The position numbers were made by a program, and so were the translations under genes. Below, one piece after another: positions 23,621-35,648 of a stretch of DNA of 64,000 bases. The stretch spans positions 25,101,354 to 25,165,353 of the forward strand of contig OZ234494.1 of assembly GCA_965153455.1 (NCBI GenBank), read 5' to 3'. This stretch comes from Sphagnum compactum. Lineage: Eukaryota > Bryophyta > Sphagnopsida > Sphagnales. The notes under the pieces are model-generated. The model was not told where the DNA came from. It saw only the letters and a list, made by a program, of their open reading frames with translations, and searched no databases. The stretch's first letter is position 1. The number at the start of each line of letters is the position of its first letter.

Positions 23621-25404
23621 CGCTGGCTCTAAGTGTCTAGTATTTGCGTGCTCTTGTTGTGAGCATTGCGTTTGCGCGTTTGTGATTTCGGAAGTGCAGT
23701 GCTCGGAGGTCTGATTTTGTTCGATCCGAGATGAGGCTTCTTGTTCTTAAGCTTTTGCTTCTTCTTGTGTGGAGGTACACTTCCTGGTTCTTTTTCTTGT
23801 GCGGAAGTATTTCATTGCGCTTCGAAGGGAGAGTGTGTTGTTTGTAACTTTTAGTAGCTTTGAGCAAACAAACTTTTTCGTAACTTCCCTGTTTTCCCTG
23901 TCGCGAAGTGTTTTGGTTTTGTGAACGGCAGTGGAGCCATGAAGCGAAAATATCGTCGAGGCAGAGAAGAACTGAGCACTCTCTTTGCTTCGTTTGTATA
24001 CAAGAGTCCGCGTCGCACGCTTTTCCCGTGCGGTCTGCCTCTCCGTTACGCAGATAGTCCGTTGTCTGTTTTTGCAGATAGTTTCTGTTTGTCTCTGCTC
24101 CTGTCATTGCCGCCATGTAGTTGTAGTCGTGCTGCAGCCGGCTTCTCGTGTCCTGTTGCGTCTAGAGAACATATTACGGCAAATGGACTTCGCTAAAAGG
24201 TTCTCTGTCTTTTGTATTTGCCCTTCGTACTTACAAGCGTTGTGCGCATGAAGGCTCATTTAGACTCGAAATGTAATCTACTAATGTCTTGTCTAACAGG
24301 TGACTGCATTGTCGTTTCCTTGGTGGAAGTCTACTCTCGTGCATTCAGACAAGTCATAAACGGTGTTTAGTTCAATTGAGGTCATACGTGAATAACGTTT
24401 ACAGTCAAGACATTGGCGTGTGTTGCAGTCTCCAGGCAACAACAAACATTCCAAGTCGTATGCTTAGACTATTATCAAGGTCTAGACTTTGAGGAGTGTT
24501 GAACTGCTAGAAAGAGCCTTCTAAAATGATGATCACAGTTGAAGCTTGTTAGTACAAAACTGCTTGGCTTCAAGCAAAAGGGGAGGGGAGCTCACAACTT
24601 GGTTCGATGTTGTTTGCATATGGTGCAGAAACAGGGCTGCAGAAGAGATGGTGAGCTGAGAAAGAATATGGAATCTGAGATGGAATAAGTTCTTTTTTAT
24701 GTGGAAGATGCCACTGCCTTCAACCCTTGGAACACTTTGCATTTGGACAGTCCAAAATGCCTGTGAGTATCTTATTCTCACAATGTAGGATTATTGGTTT
24801 ATTTCAGAATGTGCAATCCAAAATTCAGAGCAGACTGAGTTGTCCTGCTTGATCTATGATTTTCCTGAATGCCCGATTTATGTGTAACTGGCAAAGGTTT
24901 CCATTTAGTGCAATATTGCTTTATTTATCAGAAGATAGTACTTGCTGCTTGTTAGAGGTATTATTTGAACTGAACAAGAAGCTCTTATACAGCTTATCTT
25001 CAGCTGTAGAACATCTTGAGATCCACCATGTCGAATAAGTAATGTAGGACCTTCTAGCAGCATTGCAGTTGATCTTATGCCATCTGCTTGCAATTTGTAA
25101 TGTTATTTCTTGTTTATGGTCATTGCTCACACTGTAAATGTCTCTGCCCAGGACGATAGAAGATAGTACAAACAACTTGCAGAAATGAGACTCAATTCTT
25201 CATCCAATTTCCAATTGTGGGTCACATTTTAGCACGGAAGGATGAGAAGGTACTGTATAATGAAAGACCCTCTGGCAAATAGGAGCACATCTGTGAAAGT
25301 TGGGGTTCTGGAGTTTTAGGGCAGGAAGTCAGCTCAAGGCAGAGGAGAGACCAGAGATCTGCTCCATTGTGGATGTAAGGTTTTGTTTGGATTTTTTCAG
25401 TTAA

Positions 25405-28400
25405 ATGGGTCAGGGGCTTGTAGAGAAAAACCACAAGGACCTGCATTCAGAAACCAGTAGTGCAAGGCTCTTGACCACAAAGCAGGCTCCAAGGTTGAAC
25501 GGAGTGGCTCAAGGTATTTCAGCAAAACCCTTGCTAAAGGAGAGGGACTGCACCCCACTCTTGCACAACAATACCACAGAACCAACATACACATTCAGCT
25601 CCAGAAAGTGTATGAGGGACGAACTCAATTTCTCATCAAAGTCTTGTTCTCTGCACCACTGTACAAGCAGTGAGATGATGGTGGTCCCTCCCAATGCAGT
25701 AAATGCAGAGCTCAGGAGCAGAGAAGAAAAAATTGCTGTTGAGGTCAGCCTGCTTTTCTTGACTTTTCACTAGTTTGCTTGTCAATAGTGTTACAGAATG
25801 TGGAGACATTGCAGTGGAGTGGGGCTTGGTTGTTGTAGAATTGGAAGCAACCAGGACAGTGTATTTTGTTGTCATAGATCTTTTCTTGATGTGCAAGAGA
25901 ACTTAGAATGGTGGGAATCTGAAAAGGCTAATTGTGTGATTGTTCACCTAATTTTGGAAATTGCAGAAGGGACAGGGGAGTACCAGAAGGAAGACGGGCA
26001 TGAATATGGCAGATAAGCTTCAAGGACAAAGAGATACTAGTGCCAAAAGGAGGAGGCCAACCTCTTCTATAGCCTGGGACAGCTTGAACAGGTCCCAGGA
26101 AAACAGTCCCCAGCATGAGTTAGCAACAATTCCCTTCAAGTGGGAAGAAGCACCAGGAAAACGCAAGGAAGAGGCACCAGGCAAGCCCAAGGAAGAGGCA
26201 CCTGGCAATGACAAGACCATTTCTGAGGCCGCAGAGAGGGCCATGGCCAGGAGAATTTTGCAAGGAGTTGAGAGAAGCCACAGACGGGAAATGCTTCTAC
26301 AGAAGAGGACAGCAGCTCAGATTGTGGCCGAGAGCATCTGTGATCAGGAGGAAGCTTCTTCAGCTCAGCCAAGACCCCAGGAGTTTCGAGCTCTTGGAGA
26401 AATTTCTCTCCATGGCAGTTTTAGGAGTAGCCACAGGTTTTATGCTAGGACATCATCAGCTGCACTGGGGCGGAGCAGCAGCTTTCAAGGGCTCAGGCTA
26501 AGTACAGATGGTGGTGGACATGTCATCTCAGAGGTGGAGACAGAAGCCCACATTGATCTTGTGGCTCCTGCTGCAGCAAAATTCCTTGTGGAAAGCTGTA
26601 TCTCTCCCACCAGCACTCCTGAGCAAAACCTGACAAGGATTCCTTTCAAGTGGGAGGAAGCCCCAGGTAAGCCCAAATTTGATGATGCAGCTGACACAAT
26701 GCCCAAGAAGCTCCAGCTCCCACCTCGCCTTGTTGCACCCCCCACACAAAAGGTAGACTCCATGTCTCAAGACTTGCAAGGTCGGCAGAGACAGAGGTCA
26801 ATGAGTGGCCCCCTTCTAGGACACTACCCTCCAGTTTCAAGTAACCATACTTCACCAGGCCGGACCAGACCACATCAGCACTCTCATTCTGTCATGCGCT
26901 CTTGTTCACCCTCAAAACGAGCTGTCTCTCCTTCCAAATTACAGGCATTGGCCAAGCACCTTTCACGGAAGGTTTCTTCTACTACTGCAGGCCCTGAAAG
27001 TTTGGATGATGAGCAGAACTGGCAAGGTGCAAGGCGGGACCCCTCCCCTCTGAAAAGGTCCATCTCTCCTTCCAAGATTCAAGTCCTGGCCAAGCATCTG
27101 TCCTTCAAGGTCTCAAATACAGGTTCAGCTCGAAATCAGGGTTTATATGAGGAGGAGCAGTACTGGCAGACTCGGAACCAATCCCCTTCAAAACGTTCCA
27201 TCTCTCCTTCAAAGATGCAAGCATTTGACACACATCTGTCACACAAGGTGTCAGGCACAAACACTGTGACTCAGGAGAGCTCCTATGAGGATCAGATATG
27301 GGCAGCTCGAAATTCTTCACCTTTTAAGAGGTCAATTTCTCCTTCAAAGATTCAAGCCCTGGCTAAGCATTTGTCTCGCAAGATTTCAAATTCAATAGCC
27401 CCAGAGAGCAGTCCATATGAGGATCCAAACTGGCAACCAAGGAATAATCCCAGGCATAGCTATATTTCTCAATACCACTCTGGCCCCTTAGAGGGATATC
27501 ATAACAGAACCAAAGGAGGTGCAGGTGGATATGGTAATTTCTCTCTCGAAAGCAACTCTTCGGGTGCAGTGTCTTTGCGGGTCAACAGTGAGCAGGATTA
27601 CAGCTGGCCAGCACGACACAACAAAGCTTCTGGGCCAGGGTCTGGACTTATTGGCTATCACTCTGGGCCCCTGGAATCCAGTACCACCTCCTCAAAAAGG
27701 TCCATCTCACCATCACTGCGATCTATCTCTCCCTCCAGAATTCATTCTTTGGCAAAGCAGTTGACAAGGAAGGTGATGCCACGCCAAGAAACTGCACCTG
27801 AGGATCTCAAGTTGCCCACACATGCAAACAGTTGGAGGCACTCATTCACCACTTGTGATGACTCTAGCCCCTTGGAAAGACAGACTGACAAAATTAAATG
27901 CAGTTCCAGTTTCTCTTTGGAGAGGAGCTCCTCAGAGGTTTTATCTGGACCACCTTCAAGAATTCTGCAAAGCTCAGAATTGACTTCTTCTGAGCTATGG
28001 CTAGACAAGCATCAGCAAAGTCAACCCAGTTGGTCACCAACCAGCATTTTCCATGGTCCAAATGGAAATAGTCAAGTGCCAACAAGTTCAGCTCCATCTT
28101 CAGGGTCTGATATCGACACACAAACGCACATGACAACACCACCTTCCATCACACTTTCGAAGTCTTTGTCCCGTATCTCATATGAATCTTTTGAGCAATG
28201 TTTTGAAGAGCATAATAGCCCTAATTCAAGTCATCCTGCTCAATGGGATGCAGACAGTATCTCCCCTGTTGGCTCCCCATATCTGGGTCCCATTTCAGCG
28301 GACTATACAGCCCAGGAGCCTGGAGGACAACCTGCTTCTGAAGGAGTGAAAGCCATTTTAAAACTCTGTAAGGCAGGATCCAGTTGGAGGAAATCTAAGA

Positions 28401-29672
28401 ATCACCAAAACCCAGAGATATGGGCTCCCACGCTGGCAACATATTTTCAGGAGCAGTCAGCCAACATAAGTGGACAGCTCAACACACAAGATGCTGTTGG
28501 TGGAATCTTGCACCCTGATGACAACAAAACTGAAGATACAGACTTGGAAGATTCAAGTCCAGTGCAATCTCCAGAAGCTCCAACAAGATTACCATACATA
28601 ATGCCATCTGTTGTGGAGCAGGAAATGGCAGGAAGAGAACATTATGATTCTTTGAACACTGACTATGCCTCATGTCTAGGTGTGAAACTTTCACCTGCAA
28701 GATTTATTTCAAGAGGTGAGAATCAGTCTTGCTCAAATGACACAGTTGCATGGGCTGATAGAATTCCAGTGGCTTCAGCTCCTACAAAGAACAGTGAAGA
28801 TGGGTTCAGATCTCCTGCCTATGCAGCAACGCTAGAGCTTTTGTCTCCCTCCAGAGAGCTGATTTTAAAGAAAAAGAATTTGGGGAAGTTGCAAGGCATT
28901 GCCATTGGATTACCCTCTGCGAATATTCACAAAAAGACACAGTTCATTGTAAGATTCTCTCCTGATTTTCTCTGAGTTTGACCTCTTTCTCTGAGCCTGC
29001 TGTCATACAATAGGAAACTGAGCACATTGCACTTTTACACCACTAAAACATAATGTTCACCATGTGAAAAGGAGGCACATCTGGCATTTTGGGAATGTTT
29101 CTGTTAATGCTGTGCAACTGAGATTGAACAACAAATACCAGATACCATATGGAGAAAGATTGAGCTGAATGTATAGACAAGATGAGACTGGTCTGTAAAT
29201 CTCAATCCTACATGCTACATTGATTGTTTGGTGAGAAGAGAAAAAAGTTCAATCCAGATGAGATGAACAAATGAGCTTGCTGTGTATACAGGGGGCAATG
29301 TGCAAATCCCTAAAGCACGCAATCTACAAGTGTGCAAGACGGTGTTGTCAAAAGGCAAAATTGCGGCTCCATGAAGACAACCAGACTTTTCCTTCTACTG
29401 AATTCAGTTTTTGTAAGGTAAAGACTGTCTGCAGTCTCTTCTGCTATCAGCTATTCTATTGGTACTTTGATTTTATCTTTGATCTTTCTGCTTAAATGTG
29501 TTGTTCTTGTGGTCCTCTGATCTGACCAATGATTTGAGCTGTGTTCTGTTCGAATGTCTTTGAACCCTCTACAAACTTGGACAGAGGTCCTTTGAGTTTT
29601 CCTCCCTATCATAGAACATGGATCCTCAAATGCATGGACTAAAAATCTGTCTCCCTATTGCAGCCAAATTGA
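25405..29672 (+). CDS. Large Ser-rich basic protein with duplicated IPFKWEEAPGK motifs (DUF688-like)
   Basis: Exons read as 25405-25743, 25967-28948, 29292-29417 and 29664-29672, all GT-AG and phase 0, giving 1151 aa. The coding exon starts four bases after an acceptor (TTTTTTCAG at 25392-25400), so the leader is spliced. IPFKWEEAPGK occurs at about residues 168-178 and 338-348; the first is followed by two more EEAPGK units. W-E-x-x-P-G-K-P is the hallmark of the plant DUF688 family, whose biochemical role is not established. From residue 427 four tandem units of 45-46 residues each begin SPxKRSISPSKIQALAKHLS, and a degenerate fifth begins near residue 688. The C-terminus is short and Cys/Lys-rich (CARRCCQKAK). 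Low-complexity Ser/Pro/Lys composition suggests a mostly disordered, possibly phosphorylated protein. The last exon adds only two residues and is the least certain; without that splice the frame ends at 29495. Confidence 0.8.
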
Positions 29673-31342
29673 TGTGTGACAGTGAGTCAATCAAATGGCA
29701 ACATGAAGCTCTGGCCACTTTTCTTTCCTTCCTCAAAGCTTTGAGCCATCCATCACATCGTCCAATCTGTGGGATCTCTGGGTCTTGGCTAGACAGCCCC
29801 TGCAGCTGAAAACACTCACACCAAGAGACAACTCTTCTTCCTGCACAAACAGACGAGTATCTTCCAAAGGTACTGATACCATTTCCCCCAGTTTTGCCCC
29901 ACAAACTGGTTATCTTTGATCAATTACATTTTGCTCAAGATTCAGGGGCCCAAACCTAAACAGTTGTGCCAGCCTCTCTCTCTCTCTCTCTCCCCGAGAA
30001 GAGTGACCGACAGTGAAAACTTTGTCTAGTAGTGGCGTTTAGCCAATGGGCATATGGACCCAACGCCCTCCACAATCAAAGCTTTACTGGTGCCAATGTA
30101 TACTAATCAGGAACAAATGCAGCTGGACAAAATTTGATGTGATTCTTTTATCACCATCTTTTCTCCTTGCATGTCAATTCTCAGAATGTTCAGCACTGTC
30201 AGTAGGCGTGTCATTCACTGTGTTTCCATGCTTTCATCTCCTTGGTCCACCACAACAAGATTTGACCCGACACACTCTTCATTTCATGTCACACCCATGA
30301 CCTTGACCCTGTGTTAACATTCACCTCCTTCTCTTTCGAAGAAAGCTCTGACTTGTTTTAGCACTTTGTTTTTTTTTAATTAATTTATGTATGAAACCGT
30401 TCCACCAGTACTCTTTATACACTAAACTCTTTGTCCAAGGCACCAACTGAATGGAAAAAAAAATTCAGTTAACAATTCCACAAGAGGTAGCTCCAATTTT
30501 TATTTATTCATATTAACAGTGAGTGTGTTATGTAAGTACTCTAGTTCAAACAACAACTCACTTTAGGCAACCATAAAATAAGATCAATGAATTAATGCAG
30601 CTCAATATCCAACGTGAAAAGAACACATTCACACTAGTGTCTGTCTGTTTATTGGGAATTTCTTTATGTACCCCAAGTGGGTATCATCCATAGGAATATG
30701 TAAGAATAATGGTAATCATCCTGAGGAAGATTTAGCCAAATTTGGCTATAAACCAGATATGGAGTACAAATCTTTAGTGAAGCTTCTTTATTTATGGCTA
30801 CAGTCTGAAAACCAAATTAAAAAATCTGGCTATTTTTTTGTGTCTCACTCCTGGTGATGAACCTCCAAAATCATTTCCATTTTTATTTTATTTTTTGAAT
30901 GTTTCTCTTTCTAATGAAATTTCACTAGTTTAAAAGGATGTTGATGGCCACCACTAATGCCCAAGAAAAAGCCAGAACCAGACAAGAAACCAGACACAGC
31001 AGAATCACACACACATACATGCCATGCCCACCAGTAATGCCCAAGAGGGAACAAGACCCAAACAAGAATCAAACAAGAACCAAACCAGAACTGTGGTTTG
31101 CTGCCAAGTCCCAGCACTTGTATGATCAAAGTTCCCACCTTGAAGCAAAGCTGACATGCTCAACTGGAATAGGCAGGCAGTAGAAGAGAGTCTTCTTTTT
31201 GTGGGCAAGGAAGGGGGTAAACAGGCCTGTACAGGGAGGGAAGGCTGAACTTGTTCATTAAGTGAGAGTTCAAAAGAGAATCAATGAAAAAAGCTGCCAG
31301 CAAAATGACCAGAAAATACCTTTTGAAACAGTTTATTATACA
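29673..31342. other. Intergenic DNA after the DUF688-like gene
   Basis: The first few hundred bases are probably 3' UTR. A (CT)n run lies at about 29971-29993. GCCAAATTTGGCTAT near 30734 is a trace of the dispersed family also seen at 22.6, 23.0 and 59.7 kb. Between 30950 and 31140 many PuACCA/ACAAGAA words give low complexity. I see no gene. Confidence 0.45.
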
Positions 31343-32027
31343 CAGTGGTGTGTAGGTACCTATTTGATGTTGTTAAAAAACCCCCAGTTCTGATTTTTGT
31401 AAATTTTAAAATTTAAAGAATCATCGGTTCCAGTTTTTGGCCAGAAAAAAACCATAATCAAAAAATAATAATGATGAAAGCAGGGCTTTTTTTGGGGGGG
31501 AGGGGGTGGCAAAATTTTGTCAAATTTCAACATGAAGATTATGATTTCGACATATAGAAATGATATTTCATGGAAAAAATTTGGCTTGAACTCGCCAGAT
31601 TCCGAAGACAAAAAATTTGAAATTGTCAGAAAATATAGAAGGATTCTGTTTTTTTTCTACTTTCATGTCTAGTATGCAACCAAATCTGGGTAGATCATCA
31701 TATGGATGATTGCCACTTCAGCTACATCATAAAAGTGAAAAATAAAAATAAATGAAAGAAACGTCATAATGGGGGGAAAAATCATAATGAAAGAACATCC
31801 GCTTCTGGTTATTTCAAAAACTCAAAGAACCTGCAGTTTTCATTACAGAACTGGCAAAGGACCATCAGTTTCAGGGTAGTTCTCTCACTATTATTGTCTT
31901 TTTGGGAGTGGTGGTTATATACTGAACCGGTTCTCTGATTTTCTGAGAACAGCAGGTTATGAGACCAAAGATTGAAGCAGGTAACCGGTGGGGGTTTGGT
32001 TCCATTTCTGATACCTGCACAACAGTG
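31343..32027. mobile_element. Possible decayed TIR element related to the hAT-like group
   Basis: The left CAGTGGTGTGTAGGTACC and the complement of the right end, CACTGTTGTGCAGGTATC, match at 14 of 18 positions. The interior carries the GGTTCCAGTTTTT, AGAACCTGCAG and GAACCGGTTCTC words typical of the three better-defined copies. Flanking 8-mers do not match clearly, so the limits are tentative. Confidence 0.35.
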
Positions 32028-32352
32028 CTATGTAGCCTCAGCTCTACAAATTATGAACTTTGCGTACTTTTAAATCAATGGACAAGGAAGTAGAAAAATT
32101 GCCAGGTCTATGTTCAAATCTGCCTCCTAGTGAGTCACCAGAACAAGGCCAGTAGGACAAGGTTTCAGTACAAATTGGAAGGGCCTGTACTCATGTCCTT
32201 TTCCTACGTAAAGCAGAGCTGGGGATTTTTCACTTTTTAGAAATAGTGACAGGCTGGCTGGTACCTTCCGCTAGTCAGAAGATCTCAGTACAGCCTGGCA
32301 GGTACCTTCCACTGCAAACGATCCGGCTTGCTGACCTTAAGTATAGGGTAAA

Positions 32353-32449
32353 GAACCCCATGGAGGCTCTTCCAGGATTACAGCCTGGCCCACAGCAACA
32401 GCCCAAGGCTGGGCCCAAGAATACAGGAAGAGCCTCCTCCATGGGGTTC
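32353..32449. repeat. Foldback with 21-24 bp arms
   Basis: GAACCCCATGGAGGCTCTTCC at 32353-32373 is complementary to 32426-32449 apart from one 3-base insertion, and weaker pairing continues outward (CTTAA, GGG). The short loop itself holds CAGCC/GGCTG pairs. The shape resembles a small hairpin precursor or a foldback element; no expression evidence is available. Confidence 0.7.
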
Positions 32450-32572
32450 CATCCCAAATTTAAGAGTCCATTGTAGGGCCAGTAGTTACTCCCATGCTCC
32501 CCCAGTAGTTTTCCTCTGTTCCTGGTGAGTTCCCTGTCTTTTCTGGTCAGGGAACAGGCCATTTATGGTGCA

Positions 32573-32627
32573 TTCTGCCAGGCAAGCCATCATTGGGCGA
32601 GCCCAGAAAACAACTTACCTGGCAGAA
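32573..32627. repeat. 55-bp inverted repeat
   Basis: TTCTGCCAGGCAAG (32573-32586) and the complement of 32614-32627 (TTCTGCCAGGTAAG) match at 13 of 14 positions around a 27-base centre. Confidence 0.75.
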
Positions 32628-32823
32628 CGTGTCATAGATGGCGGGTTCTGTAGTACATAATGGTCCAAAGGTAGATAGTAAATTGCAGAAAGTGTTAAAG
32701 GCAAGTAGGATAGGACAGAATTGACAAGTCATGTAGGTAGGAACTGAGAGAATCAGCTGTCACTGCTGATTCTGCCATTTAAGAGGACCTGTTTACCTGC
32801 TTGAGTTACTTCAGGTTACTTGA

Positions 32824-33275
32824 GCTTGAAAAATGGGATGCAACCCTATCATGTGCTTGGAATCATAATGTTACAAATTTAATGGCAGCTTCAAATGGGA
32901 TAGAACCATATCATGTGCTTGTAATCATAGTGTCATAGTTATCAGCAGCTTCAAATGGCATGGAACCCCATGTGCATGTCATCATAGTGGTTAATGGTAG
33001 CTTGCAATAGGGTGTAACCCCCCTATCATCATCATCAAAGTCTAATAGTGTTAATGGTAGCTTGAATTGGCATGCACCTTGATGGTAGTCATTGATGAAA
33101 TTGCACCTTAACATAAAGCACTTTGAGAAATTTGCAAGGTGTACTCAGAAGGCATGTTATATTCATGAACATCCCTCCTACAAAAGAGGAGGGATGTTAT
33201 GCCTATTCCTTGCAAGTGAAAGGAATAAGAGGAGGGATGTTATGCGTATTCCTTGCAAGTGAGAGGAATCTTACA
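32824..33275. repeat. Degenerate tandem repeats
   Basis: From 32824 to about 33075, four to five units of roughly 60-65 bp repeat GCTT(C/G)AAATGG, GGAACC, TATCATGTGC and AATCATAGTG-like words with decay. From 33186 a separate unit, GAGGAGGGATGTTATGC then TATTCCTTGCAAGTGA, occurs twice 43 bp apart. Neither is coding. Confidence 0.7.
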
Positions 33276-33639
33276 CCCACTTGTAAAGTAGGAGGTGAAG
33301 GTTATCGTGAACCTAAACATTTGTAGATCACAAGGTGTAGAAAGGGGGAGGTTTGTACACTTACTCCTTTAGAGTAGGAGGGATCTTATGCCTTCTACAT
33401 ATGTTTAGGTTCACAATAATTGTGCCTTGTGCTTTACACATCTGCATGGAGAAGCTTTTTCACTATGCCTTTTCTTGTGCCTTTTATTAAGTGTTTTTGC
33501 GTCCAATATAGGCATATCTCACTCAGCATGATGTTACAAATACGTGTGAAAAAGGAAGGGTGACATTTGAAAATGGTGGCCTCACTCATTATGAAGTTAT
33601 TTGGAAGCTTGAATATTGATACCCACTGAAGTTATCAAT

Positions 33640-34600
33640 ATACCTACTCACCAAGGTTACCTAGCTACTACTACCTTGTGTACCGATTACATGTTTAACA
33701 TAGGCTACCTACCCACCTACTTACTTAAGCTACCCACTCACCTATCTTGGTTACCTACCTACTTAGAATACCTATGTATCTAATGTCTATCTACTTTTGT
33801 ACCTATGTTACTTACCACTTACCTACTTACCCCACCTATCTAGTGTACTTACCCTCTTACTTGTTCACTTAACTAGGCTACCTGCGCACCTAACTTGGTC
33901 ATCTATCTACCTACCTACCTACCTACTAATGCACCTACCCACTTGCTTGTGTGCCCACCTAAGCTACCTACCCACATACCTTGGTTACCTGCCTACCCAA
34001 TTAGGTGGGTAGGTAACCAAGGTGGGTGGGTAACTAGCCCAAATAAGCAAGTAGGTAAGTGGGTAGGTACATTAAGTAGGTGGGTATGTAAGTAGGCTAG
34101 TACTCAAGGTAGATGGTAGGTAGCATATATAGGAAGGTAAGTAAGTACATAATATTTTATGTAGGTAGGAAGCATTAATAGGTCAGTAGGTAGGTAACAA
34201 AAGTAGGTGGGCAGGCAACCTAGGTAGGTAGGTGGATAGTTACCTAAATAATCAAGTAGCCTTGGTGGGTAGATAGGTTGGTAACTTAAATAGTTGAGTA
34301 CAGAGCATAAACAACTAGTAGCATTGCTAGGTAGATAAGTTCGTGACTTAGGTAGGCTGGTAGATGGGTTGGTAATTTAAATAGATGAGTACATAGCATA
34401 AGTAGCTAGGTAGCATTGGTGGGTAGGTAAGTTGGTGACTTAGGTAGGTGGGTAGGTAACTTAGGTAGGTGGGTAGGTAACTTAGGTACACATGTAAATA
34501 TCTAGATAGGTACATTAGGTAAGTGGGTAGGAAGCCTAGGTAAGTAGGCTATGTAAGCAAGTAGTGAAGTTGATACACTAGGTAAGAGGGTAGGTCATTA
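33640..34600. repeat. ACCT/AGGT tetranucleotide array that switches strand in the middle
   Basis: About 360 bp of degenerate ACCT-type units (CTACCTAC, CTTACC) run to 33998. From 34003 the same units appear as the complement (TAGGTAGG, GGTGGG) for about 600 bp. At the switch TTGGTTACCT (33981-33990) faces AGGTAACCAA (34011-34020). The array is thus a large imperfect palindrome. Confidence 0.9.
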
Positions 34601-35106
34601 ATCAAAGCCCACCCCCCACCTCACCTCCCCCTCCCCCTCAGCCCACCAAAAAGAAAAAAAGAAAAAGAGTTTGGGCAGCAAAGGAATAAACTTTAGGCAT
34701 TGGGCAGCAAGTAAAATTTATTTTTGGGCAGTTGAAAGAGCAGTTAGGCAATTCACAAAATGAAGTTGACTTGGAAAGTTAGCAATGTAGCTCCGGCCAC
34801 CATGTGAAGTTCACATTGGCCAATGTGGATTTGACAATGTAGCATTGGCGATGTGGAGTTGGCAAATTGGCAATGTGAAATTCACAACTTAACTAGACAT
34901 TTTAGCATTTTAGCAATGTGAAATTCACAACTTAACTAGACATTTTAGGAATGTGGACTTGGCAAACAGGAAATGTCCAATTGGCAAAGAAGAAGAACAA
35001 GAAAAATCAAATGGGCAAAATAATGGAGCATTTGGTATTCCATAGCTCTATGTTATAACCCTAGCCTGAAGCAAACTTGGCGAGTTGGCGAGTGTGAAGT
35101 GTGAAG
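34601..35106. repeat. GGCAATGTG-rich low-complexity stretch with a 43-bp tandem repeat
   Basis: GCAATGTGAAATTCACAACT and the following TAACTAGACATTTTAG occur at 34870 and 34913. The surrounding 34740-34990 is built from TTGGCAATGTG-like words. No gene is present. Confidence 0.75.
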
Positions 35107-35273
35107 CAGCACCTACACTGTTATCTTCACCTCCTTGAGTGGGGCCTTTTAGGTAGTGGCCATATTTAACCCAGGAAATGTTAAATTTGGACTCATATAG
35201 CCTGATTTAGTCTTAGGATGGGATATTTACCATGGTTAGATGTAACCCCACCATAGTACCAGTGTAGGTGCTG
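35107..35273. mobile_element. 167-bp element with 14-bp exact terminal inverted repeats
   Basis: CAGCACCTACACTG at 35107-35120 is exactly complementary to 35260-35273. The interior (TTCACC, TTGAGTGGGGCC, GTGGCCATATT, ACCATGGTTAGAT) recurs in diverged form at about 11840-11990 and 40649-40855. No target-site duplication was recognised, so the superfamily is open. It lies about 375 bp upstream of the CTF8 start codon. Confidence 0.65.
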
Positions 35274-35648
35274 GTTCACCCAAGGCAACCAAACATCACA
35301 AAAAGATGGGATTGCGAAGTTAGGGTTAGGGTTTTGCAAGTGCAATTTTGAAGGGTTTTCCCGCGTTTGCTTGTCTTTTGTCATTGGGGGTGGAGGAGGA
35401 AGCTTGCGACAGAGGCAGAAGTCTGATGAGACACACACTCATACACAAGAGGAAGCAATCGGATTCTCTTACTATGGACGAAATCTGTACTCGGGAAAAA
35501 AAAAACTCAGTAGATATGAATGACGCATGAGCAGGATTTGTAGTCGAAAATCTGATGAGAGCTTTGTAGCAGGAGTTCGATCTGACAGGAGTGTAGAGGT
35601 GGCTAGCGGTGTGGGAGACAAGCTCTTGAGAGAGTGAGAGACAGGGAG

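Noticed and set aside
23098-24251. Several open frames on both strands in the GC-rich region 23.1-24.2 kb
   Set aside because: GC-rich DNA lacks stops by chance; no domain, and the position fits a promoter and spliced leader of the DUF688-like gene.
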